Assembly (NCBI RefSeq): GCF_016583785.1
Contig: NZ_NRRU01000034.1
Location: 1-49,072, forward strand
From: Rubrivivax gelatinosus
Lineage (GTDB): Bacteria > Pseudomonadota > Gammaproteobacteria > Burkholderiales > Burkholderiaceae_C
Length of the DNA: 49,072 bases
Direction of reading: 5' to 3'
In this document: piece after piece, positions 1 to 7,266 of the stretch
How positions within the stretch are numbered: the first letter of the stretch is position 1
Layout: each line of letters starts with the position of its first letter
Notes under the pieces: model-generated
The model's database searches: none
What the model saw: only the letters and a program-made list of their open reading frames with translations
Told to the model about the DNA's origin: nothing
Translations under genes and position numbers: made by a program

Positions 1-174
1 CCGCCAAGCCCCGCCGCCGCGTGCCCGCCGCCCGCAGCACTGTGCGGGCGCGTGGCGCGGCGCTGGCGATGACCTTCGGCGACCACCTCGCCGTCTCCGT
101 GCGCGGAATCGCGTGCGCGCCGCCGGGCTCAAGCGCCCGCCGACCGCACGTTCACGATTCCAACGGAGACACCC

Positions 175-1269
175 ATGCCTGACCTGTTCCCCAACCCGAT
201 GGGCCTGATGGGCTTCGAGTTCGTCGAGTTCGCCTCGCCGAGCCCGGGCCTGCTCGAGCCGCTGTTCGAGAAGATGGGCTTCGCGCTCGTCGCCCGCCAC
301 CGCAGCAAGGACGTCGTGCTGTACCGCCAGGGCGACATCAACTTCATCGTCAACCGCGAGCCCAGGAGCCTGGCCGGCTACTTCGCCGCCGAACACGGGC
401 CCTGCGCCTGCGCCCTGGCCTTCCGCGTGCGCGACTCGCACCACGCCTATGCGCGCGCGCTGGAGCTGGGCGCGCAGCCGGTCGAGGTGCCCACCGGGCC
501 GATGGAGCTGCGTCTGCCGGCCATCCGCGGCATCGGCGGCGCGGCGCTGTACCTGATCGACCGTTTCGAGGACGGCAAGAGCATCTACGACATCGACTTC
601 GAGTTCCTGCCCGGCTTCGAGGACCCCGCCTCGCGCCACCCGCGTGGCCACGGCCTGAGCGTCATCGACCACCTGACGCACAACGTCTACCGCGGGCGCA
701 TGGCGTTCTGGGGCGGCTTCTACGAGCGGCTGTTCAACTTCCGCGAGATCCGCTACTTCGACATCCAGGGGGAATACACCGGCCTCACGAGCCGTGCGAT
801 GACGGCGCCCGACGGGCTGATCCGCATCCCGCTGAACGAGGAGTCGGGCAAGGGCGGCAGCGGCCAGATCGAGGAGTTTTTGATGAAGTTCAGCGGCGAG
901 GGCATCCAGCACATCGCGCTGCTGACCGATGACCTGGTCGCCACCGTCGACGCGCTGCAGATGGCCGGCGTGCCGCTGATGACGGCGCCCAACGACATCT
1001 ACTACCAGATGCTCGACGAGCGCCTGCCCGGCCACGGCCTGCCGGTGCCGCAACTGCAGGCGCGCGGCATCCTGGCCGACGGCACGACGAAGGACGGCGA
1101 CAAGCGGCTGCTGCTGCAGATCTTTTCCGAGACGCTGCTCGGGCCGGTGTTCTTCGAGTTCATCGAGCGGCGGCGCGAGGAAGGGTTTGGGGAGGGCAAC
1201 TTCAGGGCGTTGTTCGAGAGCCTGGAGCGGGACCAGATTCGGCGGGGGGCGTTGAAGGTGGGGGCGTAG
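175..1269 (+). CDS. hppD: 4-hydroxyphenylpyruvate dioxygenase
   Basis: This non-haem Fe(II) dioxygenase converts 4-hydroxyphenylpyruvate to homogentisate in tyrosine catabolism, in the cytoplasm. The 364-aa protein has the usual bacterial length. It has two vicinal-oxygen-chelate halves (roughly residues 10-140 and 160-330). The three iron ligands are visible: His166 in VIDHLTHNV, His246 in [11 protein letters not shown] and Glu328 in GPVFFEF, with the spacing of characterised HPPD enzymes. The ATG at 175 follows a GGAGA ribosome binding site and begins the conserved N-terminus ([14 protein letters not shown] at residues 9-22). No homogentisate dioxygenase gene is next to it in the window, so it may be transcribed alone or belong to a unit continuing to the left. 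Identification is firm. Confidence 0.96.
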   Translation: MPDLFPNPMGLMGFEFVEFASPSPGLLEPLFEKMGFALVARHRSKDVVLYRQGDINFIVNREPRSLAGYFAAEHGPCACALAFRVRDSHHAYARALELGAQPVEVPTGPMELRLPAIRGIGGAALYLIDRFEDGKSIYDIDFEFLPGFEDPASRHPRGHGLSVIDHLTHNVYRGRMAFWGGFYERLFNFREIRYFDIQGEYTGLTSRAMTAPDGLIRIPLNEESGKGGSGQIEEFLMKFSGEGIQHIALLTDDLVATVDALQMAGVPLMTAPNDIYYQMLDERLPGHGLPVPQLQARGILADGTTKDGDKRLLLQIFSETLLGPVFFEFIERRREEGFGEGNFRALFESLERDQIRRGALKVGA

Positions 1270-1759
1270 GCGCGCCTCGCGTCTTTAGTTCTTTGGTGCT
1301 TGAGGGCGGCGCTGTTCTGGCGCTGCCTGTTTGCCGTCCCGTTCTTCGCGTGAGTCGCAGGTTTCCTGGCGTCTCGTCCGCGAGCGACTGTGGCGTGCCG
1401 CGGCCACCGGGTGGCCGGTTCCGTTCATGTCCCCCGGCCCGGCTGCGCCGGGCCTCCTCCTAATACTTCACTCCACCGGCCACCCGGCGTCCGCGGCAGG
1501 GCAGGCAGGTGTTGTTCTCGCCGGGCGGACGGCGTCCCCTCAGAAGCGGGCGGTGGGGTTGGCGGCGTCGATGCGCGGGCTCAGAATGATCTATAACCGA
1601 CTCCGCTTTCGGCGTCATCTTTATGCTGGGTGGCGCGGTGGAACAGGCGGGAGAAACTTCAGGTGGGACAGGGACTTGACTCGTCTTCGAGGGCGCCTGT
1701 TATGCGGGCGTCGGATGTGATAAACGGCGTCTTGGTGCCTTTCATAAAACATTAGCGCT
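1270..1759. other. 490-bp gene-free stretch before the cassette array
   Basis: No convincing gene is seen. The stretch holds a perfect 13-bp inverted repeat (1407-1419 with 1475-1487) enclosing a second 8-bp GC hairpin around 1437-1458. The last 70 bp before the first cassette gene (CCTGTTATG near 1697, AAAACATTAGCG at 1745-1756) loosely resemble an integron attI recombination core. No integrase gene or convincing integrase remnant is readable on either strand here, so the attI idea is inference. Confidence 0.5.
1407..1487. repeat. Nested inverted repeat downstream of hppD
   Basis: CCGGGTGGCCGGT (1407-1419) and ACCGGCCACCCGG (1475-1487) are perfect 13-bp reverse complements. The 55 bp between them contain a second perfect hairpin, GGCCCGGC with GCCGGGCC. 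No T-tract follows, so it is not a standard intrinsic terminator. It could be a transcriptional barrier for hppD or a remnant of a small mobile or palindromic repeat element. Confidence 0.6.
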
Positions 1760-2140
1760 ATGGAGATTCCCTCAAAGCTGGGCATTCCGGAACACGAATT
1801 CCGAGTGATATTGGGGCGATCAAAAATTGACTACGACCCGAACAAAGAAGAAGCTAACCGCGCAAGACACGGCTACTCGCTCGAAAGCGCAGTCTATTTT
1901 CTTGAAAGGCTGCTTCTGCCGACTTCTTCGCCCCGGCCGCACGCCGTCAGCGAAGCATTCTTGGAGAACGGCGAAGCGCGACATATGCACATGTGCGTCG
2001 ACGACAGCGGGAATGTTGTGCTCATGGTCACAACCATGCGCCTCGACGAAACTGTTCGGGTCATTTCGCTTCGGAAGGCACACCACGATGAGCGAGAAGA
2101 ATTCCAGCAGCTTACCGGTTATGTGCAGCCGCCGCGCTAA
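1760..2140 (+). CDS. BrnT-family toxin-like protein (cassette gene 1)
   Basis: A 126-aa protein with BrnT hallmarks: the DPNKEEANRARHG segment at residues 26-38 (BrnT consensus: D-x-x-K-x-x-x-N-x-x-K/R-H-G) and VRVISLRKAHHDERE near the C-terminus (consensus R-V-I-S-A-R). BrnT proteins are RelE-fold ribonuclease toxins normally paired with a BrnA antitoxin encoded just downstream. Here no brnA follows: the stop codon lies at the start of an attC site, so the gene sits alone in an integron-type cassette. The protein has about 20 extra N-terminal residues before the BrnT core, and base composition is clearly less GC-rich than in hppD. The middle (residues 50-80) is divergent, so toxin activity is uncertain. 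Family call moderately sure. Confidence 0.72.
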   Translation: MEIPSKLGIPEHEFRVILGRSKIDYDPNKEEANRARHGYSLESAVYFLERLLLPTSSPRPHAVSEAFLENGEARHMHMCVDDSGNVVLMVTTMRLDETVRVISLRKAHHDEREEFQQLTGYVQPPR

Positions 2141-2229
2141 CAATTCCGTCGAGAGGGCCAGTCAGCTACGCCGGCAGGTTCCCTCCGCGGCTTCGCCGCT
2201 GCGGCGGCCCCTCACGTCAAACGTTGGGC
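2135..2229 (+). repeat. attC site 1 (integron cassette recombination site)
   Basis: An imperfect palindrome between the BrnT-like and PIN genes. The right core is a perfect GTTGGGC (2223-2229) preceded by CAAAC, and the left core CGCTAAC (2135-2141) overlaps the stop codon of the preceding gene. The interior contains complementary arms around GCGGCTTCGCCGC. Length about 95 bp, within the attC range. Confidence 0.8.
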
Positions 2230-2235
2230 GTCACC

Positions 2236-2703
2236 ATGACCGTCGCGGATCATCAACCGTTGGAGCGCAGGAGTAGCGTCTTAGTGGACTCGTGTGTCTT
2301 CATAGACGCATTTGACCCTTGCTCCCCAAACCATAGCGACTCGCTGGCGTTGCTCGAAACGTTGGCCACCCGTGGTGTGTTAGTGACTATGCCTGCTCAC
2401 GGATGGTTCGAGGTTCAATGCACGCTCCAGCGTCTTCGGAATGAAGGGAAATTCGTCGGCCCGAAAATCGATGAAAAACAGCAGTGCCCGCTGAAGCTAA
2501 TTCACATCGATGAGAAGTTCATCGCAAAGTACGCAATGGCGGATATTCCGTACATCAAGGCCGGCGATCACATCTTTCTCGCGGTAGCAAAGGTGAACAA
2601 CGTATCGCTCATCACCAGCGACGGAAATATGATCAAGATCGCTAAAGCCGCGGGAGTATCCGTTTTTACGCCGGCGGAAGCTCTTCTGGAGACCCGGAAG
2701 TGA
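2236..2703 (+). CDS. PIN-domain ribonuclease-like protein (cassette gene 2)
   Basis: A 155-aa PIN-fold protein, the family of Mg2+-dependent RNases that includes VapC toxins. The acidic quartet is in place: Asp18 in VLVDSCVF, Glu59 in GWFEVQ, Asp111 in AGDHIFLAVA and Asp129 in LITSDGNM. The ATG at 2236 lies 6 bp after the attC core and no ribosome binding site is visible, which is common for cassette genes. No antitoxin gene accompanies it, and the stop codon is followed within 2 bp by the next attC. Composition is near 50 percent GC, unlike the surrounding chromosome, indicating acquisition. The exact substrate is unknown; whether it is a toxin or a housekeeping RNase cannot be told from sequence. 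Confidence 0.85.
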   Translation: MTVADHQPLERRSSVLVDSCVFIDAFDPCSPNHSDSLALLETLATRGVLVTMPAHGWFEVQCTLQRLRNEGKFVGPKIDEKQQCPLKLIHIDEKFIAKYAMADIPYIKAGDHIFLAVAKVNNVSLITSDGNMIKIAKAAGVSVFTPAEALLETRK

Positions 2704-2704
2704 C

Positions 2705-2770
2705 GCCCAACCCGGCAGTCGAGCGGACCTGCGCGAGAAACCGCGCAGTCCGCCTACTTCTACATTAGGC
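2705..2770 (+). repeat. attC site 2
   Basis: Left core GCCCAAC (2705-2711), inner arms GCGGACCTGCGCG and CGCGCAGTCCGC, right core ATTAGGC (2764-2770; the consensus G of GTTAGGC is A). A compact 66-bp palindrome directly after the PIN gene. Confidence 0.8.
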
Positions 2771-2793
2771 CTCAGAATACCGCCCCGCTTCCC

Positions 2794-3165
2794 ATGTCAT
2801 TCTTCAATCGCCGACACGCCGCGCAAGGCTTCGAAATACTGGCGGCTATCTGCGGCTTGTTTTCGTCTCTCGCAACGACCGAGGCCTTGGCAACTTCCGT
2901 CGCCACTGAGCGCCCCATCGCACTACTCATCGCGGGCGCCGCGGCGTCATCATTAGGGGCTGGAGTTGCGAGTGGCAAGGCGCGTATGGCATTGCACGCG
3001 CTCTTGATCGGTCCATTCATTGCCTGCGTGCTGCTGGCCTGTGCGGGCCTACTTAACGAGACCTCATTTGATCCGTATTCTGGTAACAAAATCGTAATAT
3101 CGTCGGCGTTTGTCGCAGGAGCCTTGGTACTCTATTTGGCTATACGAGCACTTCGAAAGCCCTGA
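2794..3165 (+). CDS. Small integral membrane protein (cassette gene 3), unknown function
   Basis: A 123-aa hydrophobic protein I do not recognise. It has about four predicted membrane segments: residues 15-33 (ILAAICGLFSSLA), 41-60 (IALLIAGAAASSLGAG), 68-86 (HALLIGPFIACVLLACAGL) and 100-118 (ISSAFVAGALVLYLAIRA), ending in a basic tail (RALRKP). It begins 23 bp after attC 2, as expected for a cassette. The attC that should close this cassette is missing; the sequence after the stop runs into transposase debris. No predicted function. Confidence 0.7.
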   Translation: MSFFNRRHAAQGFEILAAICGLFSSLATTEALATSVATERPIALLIAGAAASSLGAGVASGKARMALHALLIGPFIACVLLACAGLLNETSFDPYSGNKIVISSAFVAGALVLYLAIRALRKP

Positions 3166-3239
3166 CAAGAAAAGACTCAGAGCCTGCACACCGTGCCGCG
3201 ACTGAGACCTCTCAAGAAGCTCCTCCCAAGTGATTGATG

Positions 3240-3368
3240 CAGGGGCCGCGCGCATGACCCAGCAACACGAACTTGAGCAGCACGGCCGGCGAGACCGCAG
3301 GCGCTCCGGTCTCGTCGTTGCGATAGAAGGCGTGGAACGCGTGCAGCGGCACCGCGCCGGAGTCGACC
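3240..3368 (-). pseudogene. IS1182-like transposase N-terminal remnant
   Basis: Read on the minus strand from 3368, the sequence encodes about 42 residues including NDETGAPAVSPAVLLKFVLL followed by GHARG. This matches the N-terminal domain (DUF772 type) of IS1182/IS5-superfamily transposases (consensus N-D-x-T-G-A-P-A-x-x-P-x-x-L-L-K-x-x-L-x-x-x-S-R-G). There is no start, the frame decays after the match, and the fragment is cut by the left end of the intact IS5-family element. It is a relic from an earlier insertion. Confidence 0.75.
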
Positions 3369-3370
3369 TA

Positions 3371-4702
3371 ACAGGCTGTTGAAGAACCTCTGGACGCCCC
3401 GCCCCGCGGCGTAGAGCATCCAGCCATCGAGGACGGAGGACGAGGCCGATGCGAGGCGCCGACGGTTACAACGAATCGCTGTTCAGCACGGTGCGGCTGG
3501 AGGAGTTCGTCCCGGCCAACCACCCGCTGCGACCGATTCGTCAGTGGATGAACGAAGCCCTGTCGCAGCTCGACGGCAAGTTTTCCGCGATGTACGAGGC
3601 CGACGTCAAGGGCGGTCGCCCGAGCATCGCGCCGGAGAAGCTGATGCGCGCGATGCTGCTGCAGGTGCTCTACAGCGTGCGCAGCGAGCGGCAACTGGTC
3701 GAGCAGATCTCCTACAACCTGCTGTTTCGCTGGTTCGTCGGCCTGGCCATCGAGGACGCGGTGTGGAACCACTCGGTGTTCAGCAAGAACCGCGACCGAC
3801 TCATCGAGCACGACGTGGTGACGGACCTGTTCAACGCGACGGTGGAGACGGCGCGCTCGCGCGGGCTGCTGTCGGGCGAGCACTTCAGCGTGGACGGCAC
3901 GCTGATCCAGGCCTGGGCCAGCCACAAGAGCGTGCGGCGCAAGGACGGCAGCGACGACGACCGGCCGCCCGAGGACTGGCGCGGCGAGCCGCGCAGCAAC
4001 GACACGCACGAGTCCAAGAGCGACCCCGAGGCCAGGCTGTACCGCAAGAGCGATGCGGCGCCGGCGCTGCCGAGCTACCTGGGACACGTGATGACGGACA
4101 ACCGCCACGGCCTGGTCGTGGACGTGCAGGCCAGCCAGAGCGACGGCCGAGCCGAACGCGAGGTGGCCGCACAGATGGTCGGCGACGCGGCCAGGGCCGC
4201 AGGCCGGCGAATCACCGTGGGCGCCGACAAGGCCTACGACACCCGCGGCTTCGTGAAGGCGTGCCGGGAGAACGAGGTCACGCCGCACGTCGCGCAGAAC
4301 CTGGGCCGCCGAGGCGGCAGCGCCATCGACGGGCGCACCACGCGGCACGGCGGCTACGCCGTCAGCCAGCGGCGGCGCAAGTGCATCGAGCAGTGCTTCG
4401 GCTGGGGCAAGGTCGTCGGCACGATGCGGCAGGTGATGCTGCGCGGACTGGATAAGGTCGACCAGCTCTTCACGCTGACGATGGCCGCCTACAACCTCAC
4501 GCGGCTGCGCAGCTTGGCCGTAGTGCGTCCGCAGGGGGCGTAATGAGGGCCCAGAACCGCCGAATTGCCGACTTCGGGGCCAGGAATGGCGTCTCAAACG
4601 TCTTCTGGAAGCCGATTTCGCCGCCGCGACGTACTGGATGACCTCGGGGTAGTTCATCTTGAGGCGTGCTGACGTGCCGGCGATCGGTTTTTCAACGGCC
4701 TG
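3371..4702 (+). mobile_element. IS5-family insertion sequence, complete
   Basis: Terminal inverted repeats are readable: left CAGGCTGTTGAAGAACC (3372-3388) and right, in reverse complement, CAGGCCGTTGAAAAACC (4686-4702), 15 of 17 matching. Between them lies one uninterrupted transposase gene. CTA occurs immediately outside both ends (3368-3370 and 4703-4705), consistent with the short YTAR-type target duplication of this family, although the fourth base differs. It interrupts both the IS1182-like remnant on the left and a gene on the right. Total about 1.33 kb. Confidence 0.88.
3449..4543 (+). CDS. IS5-family transposase
   Basis: A 364-aa DDE transposase. The N-terminal DUF772-type region holds the typical segment ALYSVRSERQL-like (here VLYSVRSERQLVEQ) and LLFRWFVGL. 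The catalytic acidic residues appear as Asp149 in SVDGTLIQAW, Asp260 in VGADKAYDT and Glu314 in IEQCFGWGK (the Y-R-E-like helix region). Length and order match full-size relatives, and no frameshift is seen, so the enzyme may be active. A ribosome binding site (GGAGGA) precedes the ATG at 3449. About 140 bp of non-coding element sequence follow the stop before the right inverted repeat. Confidence 0.93.
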   Translation: MRGADGYNESLFSTVRLEEFVPANHPLRPIRQWMNEALSQLDGKFSAMYEADVKGGRPSIAPEKLMRAMLLQVLYSVRSERQLVEQISYNLLFRWFVGLAIEDAVWNHSVFSKNRDRLIEHDVVTDLFNATVETARSRGLLSGEHFSVDGTLIQAWASHKSVRRKDGSDDDRPPEDWRGEPRSNDTHESKSDPEARLYRKSDAAPALPSYLGHVMTDNRHGLVVDVQASQSDGRAEREVAAQMVGDAARAAGRRITVGADKAYDTRGFVKACRENEVTPHVAQNLGRRGGSAIDGRTTRHGGYAVSQRRRKCIEQCFGWGKVVGTMRQVMLRGLDKVDQLFTLTMAAYNLTRLRSLAVVRPQGA

Positions 4703-4940
4703 CTATGAGAAGATCGCCGCGATTTACCCGATTTTGCAGCAAGGCGATCCCTCAGGCATCTATAGCAATAGAGCATCGCTGACGCCCAAGGCCGGCTGGC
4801 GGCTGTTCGATACCAATGATGTACTGATCCACCTCTCGGCTGGACAGATCCTTCTGAACGATACTGACGCCGCATCCTTCTTTGCTCATAACGGGGACGC
4901 CGACCTGCGCGACTATTCGGGTCCGTGGACGATCTGGTGA
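4703..4940 (+). pseudogene. 3' part of an unknown gene truncated by the IS5 element
   Basis: Immediately right of the IS, an open frame encodes about 78 residues with non-chromosomal base composition, containing YEKIAAIYPILQQGDPSG and ending DYSGPWTIW. The reading frame continues into the IS right end, so the original 5' part is missing. I do not recognise the family. The absence of stops, the ordinary amino-acid composition and the lower GC indicate a real former gene, probably also a cassette passenger. A TTG at 4659 inside the IS could in principle start a chimeric product. Confidence 0.55.
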
Positions 4941-4975
4941 CCCTCAGCCGGCGGGCAGAAGTCGGTGTCTGATTT

Positions 4976-5165
4976 GTGCTGCCCAGCGAGTTCAAGCGCA
5001 TCCGCCACTACGGGCTGCTGGCGCCGGTGGCCAAGGCGCAGCGCCTGGCCTACGCCCGCGCGCTGCTGGCCAAGACGTGGCCGAGTTCATGCGCCGCGTG
5101 GCCGGCCTCGACATCGCCACCTGCCCGCACTGCCGCGGCGGGCGATGGGTGGCGCTGGAGCATTG
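4976..5165 (+). pseudogene. IS91-family transposase C-terminal remnant, frameshifted
   Basis: The first part (about 4979-5080) encodes LPSEFKRIRHYGLLAP, the conserved IS91/ISCR-type motif (F-x-R-I-R-H-x-G-L-L-A), followed by KAQRLAYARALLAKTW. The homology then continues in another frame with FMRRVAGLDIATCPHCRGGR, the C-terminal zinc-ribbon-like CPHC-G motif of the same family, ending at TGA 5163-5165. A single frameshift near 5080 splits the two parts and everything upstream of the C-terminal 65 residues is gone. Confidence 0.75.
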
Positions 5166-5515
5166 AGGGCCGCAGCAGTGTGCTGCCCATGGGCGCGCGA
5201 CGGACGAATCATGCAGTCGCGCCTGCCGCGGGCCCCCGGCTCGGACGCCGGGCTGAGTAGGCCCATCGCCCCAGGCGCCTGCGGCCGCCGTTGCGGCAGG
5301 CCGCCGGTACGGCCTTGTCGTCATCGCGGCGCCGGGCCTGCACGCGAGCCTCGCTGTCGATTGCACGACGCAGGAACGGGCGCCCGGCGTGGATGTGACG
5401 CATCGATTTGCGGCAACACGGCCTCCGCGGCCCGGCGCCATCCACAGCGCAGCGGTTGTCGCAGCAGGGGCGCCGCCTTACATTGCCCTATCACGCCTGC
5501 AGCGCGGCAGGTTTA
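5166..5515. other. 350-bp gene-free stretch between IS91 remnant and attC 3
   Basis: High-GC sequence with several short palindromes and no frame resembling a protein family I know. It may include the non-coding terminus of the former IS91-like element, but no terminus could be recognised. Confidence 0.4.
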
Positions 5516-5598
5516 GTCCAACACAGTTTATCTGCCGCGCCACGCCGGCGCGCGCCGGGCGGGTTTGCTCGGCGGCAGATAAACGCTATTCGTTGGGA
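5516..5598 (+). repeat. attC site 3
   Basis: Left core GTCCAAC (5516-5522) and right core GTTGGGA (5592-5598) enclose long complementary arms: GTTTATCTGCCG near 5526 pairs with CGGCAGATAAAC near 5573. Total 83 bp. The next cassette gene starts 4 bp later. Confidence 0.85.
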
Positions 5599-5601
5599 AT
5601 C

Positions 5602-5910
5602 ATGAGTTCCGCGATATCTCCGCTTACTAAACTTATTGCTGTGTGCGCGGTGGTCGTATGCATCTGCAGTGGCTGTGCTTACTTCGTCTCTTGGAATGAC
5701 GTGAGCAAATCGTGGTTGGGGCAACCTATATCGAAGTTCATCAAGTTGAATGGCGAACCGACGTCAGTCGCCCTTGTCGGTGACGGAGACGCCGAGTACA
5801 GGTTCAATCTAAAGAAACTTGACCCCTCGTGCGTTCACTGGTGGCTCGTGAACAAGGAAGGCGTCATCGTTGGCTATAGGCATGAAGGGTATTGCAGGCC
5901 AATTGGGTAA
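5602..5910 (+). CDS. Small putative lipoprotein (cassette gene 4)
   Basis: A 102-aa protein with a hydrophobic N-terminus (LIAVCAVVVCICSGC, residues 11-25) resembling a lipoprotein signal, with Cys25 as a possible lipidation site; the -3 residue is Cys rather than Leu, so the lipobox is weak. The mature part has KSWLGQPISKFIKLNGEP, reminiscent of the short periplasmic SmpA/OmlA-like repeats that begin with a glycine-containing loop, and CVHWWLV, where Cys could form a disulphide with the C-terminal Cys. The start ATG at 5602 is 4 bp after the attC core. I cannot assign a function; the envelope location is inference. Confidence 0.7.
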   Translation: MSSAISPLTKLIAVCAVVVCICSGCAYFVSWNDVSKSWLGQPISKFIKLNGEPTSVALVGDGDAEYRFNLKKLDPSCVHWWLVNKEGVIVGYRHEGYCRPIG

Positions 5911-5922
5911 TAAAACCGTGAC

Positions 5923-6155
5923 GCCCAACATTCTAATCCACCGGACCTCCGGCAAGCTGCCCTTGCCTGCGTCCGGTGATTTTCAACGTTGAGGCTGTAG
6001 CAAAACCCTCTGAAGCTCGGATCGCATGCTTGAGTCGAGATATCGACCCCTCAGATCACTCCAGGAGCGCCGATCGATGGCCCGACAAGGGTCGGAGGAT
6101 CCCCGATTCCGTCTTGCTTTGAAGTGATCGGACTTTTTCTACAACCTCGTTAGGC
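5923..6155 (+). repeat. attC site 4, split by a 158-bp insertion
   Basis: Left core GCCCAAC (5923-5929); strong arms CACCGGAC and GTCCGGTG (5939-5979 region); then TTTTCAACGTT at 5980-5990. The right core is broken: after the inserted element (5991-6148) the sequence resumes GTTAGGC (6149-6155). Removing the insertion and one copy of GTT restores CAACGTTAGGC, a consensus attC right end. Confidence 0.82.
5991..6148. mobile_element. 158-bp MITE-like element inside attC 4
   Basis: The ends are inverted repeats: GAGGCTGTAGCAAAA at the left and, in reverse complement of the right end, GAGGTTGTAGAAAAA (13 of 15 identical). The trinucleotide GTT flanks both sides (5988-5990 and 6149-6151), consistent with a target-site duplication. 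No open frame of useful length is inside, so it would need a transposase supplied in trans. No full-length parent element is in the window. Confidence 0.72.
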
Positions 6156-6172
6156 CACGCAAACCGCCAGTC

Positions 6173-6661
6173 ATGTCTGTCACCATCCAAGAAGGCTACT
6201 CACCCGGCTGCATCGGCCGCATCGCGCAGCTTCACGCCGAGTACTACAACCGCAGCAATGGCTTCGGTGCAGAGTTTGAAGCAAAGGTCGCGCAAGAGCT
6301 CGGTGCTTTCTGCCTCGCATACAAGAGAGGCAGGGATGGACTGTGGCTTGCAATAGGTTCGTCAGTTGAGGGCTCGGTCGCCATTGACGGATCAAGAGGA
6401 ACCGAACAAGGAGCGCACCTGCGATGGTTCATCACCTCAGATGTGCTACGCGGCCAAGGAATCGGAAAGCTCCTACTGTCCCGCGCGATTGCCTTCGCCG
6501 ATGACGCCAAGTACAAGCACGTACATTTGTGGACGTTCGATGGTCTGCCTGCGGCACGTCACCTGTATGAAGCACACGGGTTCCAGTTGGCCGAGGAGCG
6601 CCCAGGCGCCAGGTGGGGCAAGACCGTCTTGGAGCAACGCTTTGTTCGCAGCGTGGCCTAA
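6173..6661 (+). CDS. GNAT-family N-acetyltransferase (cassette gene 5)
   Basis: A 162-aa Gcn5-related acetyltransferase. Acetyl-CoA binding motif A reads VLRGQGIGKLLL (residues 91-102, R/Q-x-x-G-x-G/A). It is preceded by the beta-4 strand LRWFITSDV and followed by the beta-5 segment HVHLWTFDGLPAARHLYEAHGF, the typical C-terminal half of GNAT proteins. The substrate is unknown; such genes are frequent integron passengers, some acting on aminoglycosides or as toxins, but nothing here specifies a target. The gene starts 18 bp after the restored attC core, and its stop overlaps the core of attC 5. Composition is lower in GC than the chromosome. Confidence 0.88.
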   Translation: MSVTIQEGYSPGCIGRIAQLHAEYYNRSNGFGAEFEAKVAQELGAFCLAYKRGRDGLWLAIGSSVEGSVAIDGSRGTEQGAHLRWFITSDVLRGQGIGKLLLSRAIAFADDAKYKHVHLWTFDGLPAARHLYEAHGFQLAEERPGARWGKTVLEQRFVRSVA

Positions 6662-6742
6662 CCCGCTCGAGTGGACCTGCAGCAGGTCATCGTCGCTGCG
6701 CGCGGCCAGCTGGCTCCGCTCCCTCTGATTCAAATTTTGGGC
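6656..6742 (+). repeat. attC site 5
   Basis: Left core GCCTAAC (6656-6662), which contains the stop codon of the acetyltransferase gene; right core TTTGGGC (6736-6742; consensus GTTGGGC with the first G changed). Inner arms GAGTGGACC and GGCTCCGCTC pair imperfectly. About 87 bp. Confidence 0.72.
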
Positions 6743-6750
6743 CGCACAAG

Positions 6751-7266
6751 ATGCATCGTCGCCTCGCACTAGTCGCTCTCACGCTCACAGGAGTGGGGTG
6801 CGCCTCGAGAGATAACCACCCTCTGGAATTCCCGCCAGACACACCGTTGCAGGATCCGCTACCTGGCAAGGCACTTGTGTACCTGCTTCGAATTCCCCGT
6901 GACTCGCTGACTATCGAAGTCTTCGTGGATTCTCGACTGGCGGCTGTCATGCCGCCGGCCAGCTATACGGCGTTGGTCCTCGATCCAGGGCAGTATGTAT
7001 TTGCTACGAGGCCTCGCGAGGTCAATCAAGAGGCAAGCGAGCAAACTATAACGGTCAAGTCACAGGAGCGTCGCTTCTTCTGCACGTCAGTTCCAACCCA
7101 ATCCTCTGTCGATATCGGCATTGTGCCCATTGCCGGAGCCATTGTCCCAATTTTCACGCCGACTACCAGAGTTGTGGGCGCGCGGCACTGGACAGAATGC
7201 AGTGAACTGGATGCGCAGGGTCTACTTTCAAACTCAAAGCTCGTCTTGCCGGAACGTGCGGCCTAA
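6751..7266 (+). CDS. DUF2846-like lipoprotein (cassette gene 6)
   Basis: A 171-aa predicted lipoprotein: MHRRLALVALTLTGVGC gives a signal with Cys17 in a TGVGC lipobox. The mature part has PLQDPLPGKALVYLLR and later PPASYTALVLDPGQYVF, the pattern of DUF2846-type periplasmic lipoproteins (small beta-sandwich of unknown role). The C-terminus (WTECSELDAQGLL, residues about 148-160) is nearly the same as in the chromosomal gene at 10415-10921, so the two are paralogs at roughly 40 percent identity judged by eye. The start ATG lies 8 bp after attC 5 and the stop lies in attC 6, so it is a complete cassette. A membrane-associated function is likely but undefined. Confidence 0.8.
   Translation: MHRRLALVALTLTGVGCASRDNHPLEFPPDTPLQDPLPGKALVYLLRIPRDSLTIEVFVDSRLAAVMPPASYTALVLDPGQYVFATRPREVNQEASEQTITVKSQERRFFCTSVPTQSSVDIGIVPIAGAIVPIFTPTTRVVGARHWTECSELDAQGLLSNSKLVLPERAA

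Noticed and set aside
1-174. End of a gene or a promoter at the left edge
   Set aside because: No frame on either strand shows a recognisable end or start, and no promoter consensus was readable in this short GC-rich piece.
1331-1720. Small protein genes in the hppD-cassette gap
   Set aside because: The open frames overlap the inverted repeats, have no ribosome binding site and show Arg/Gly/Pro-biased composition without any family resemblance.
4548-4660. A minus-strand start (MNYPEVIQYV) inside the right part of the IS5-family element
   Set aside because: The first residues look protein-like, but the frame then runs antisense through the transposase gene, and the stretch is inside the inverted repeats of the element.
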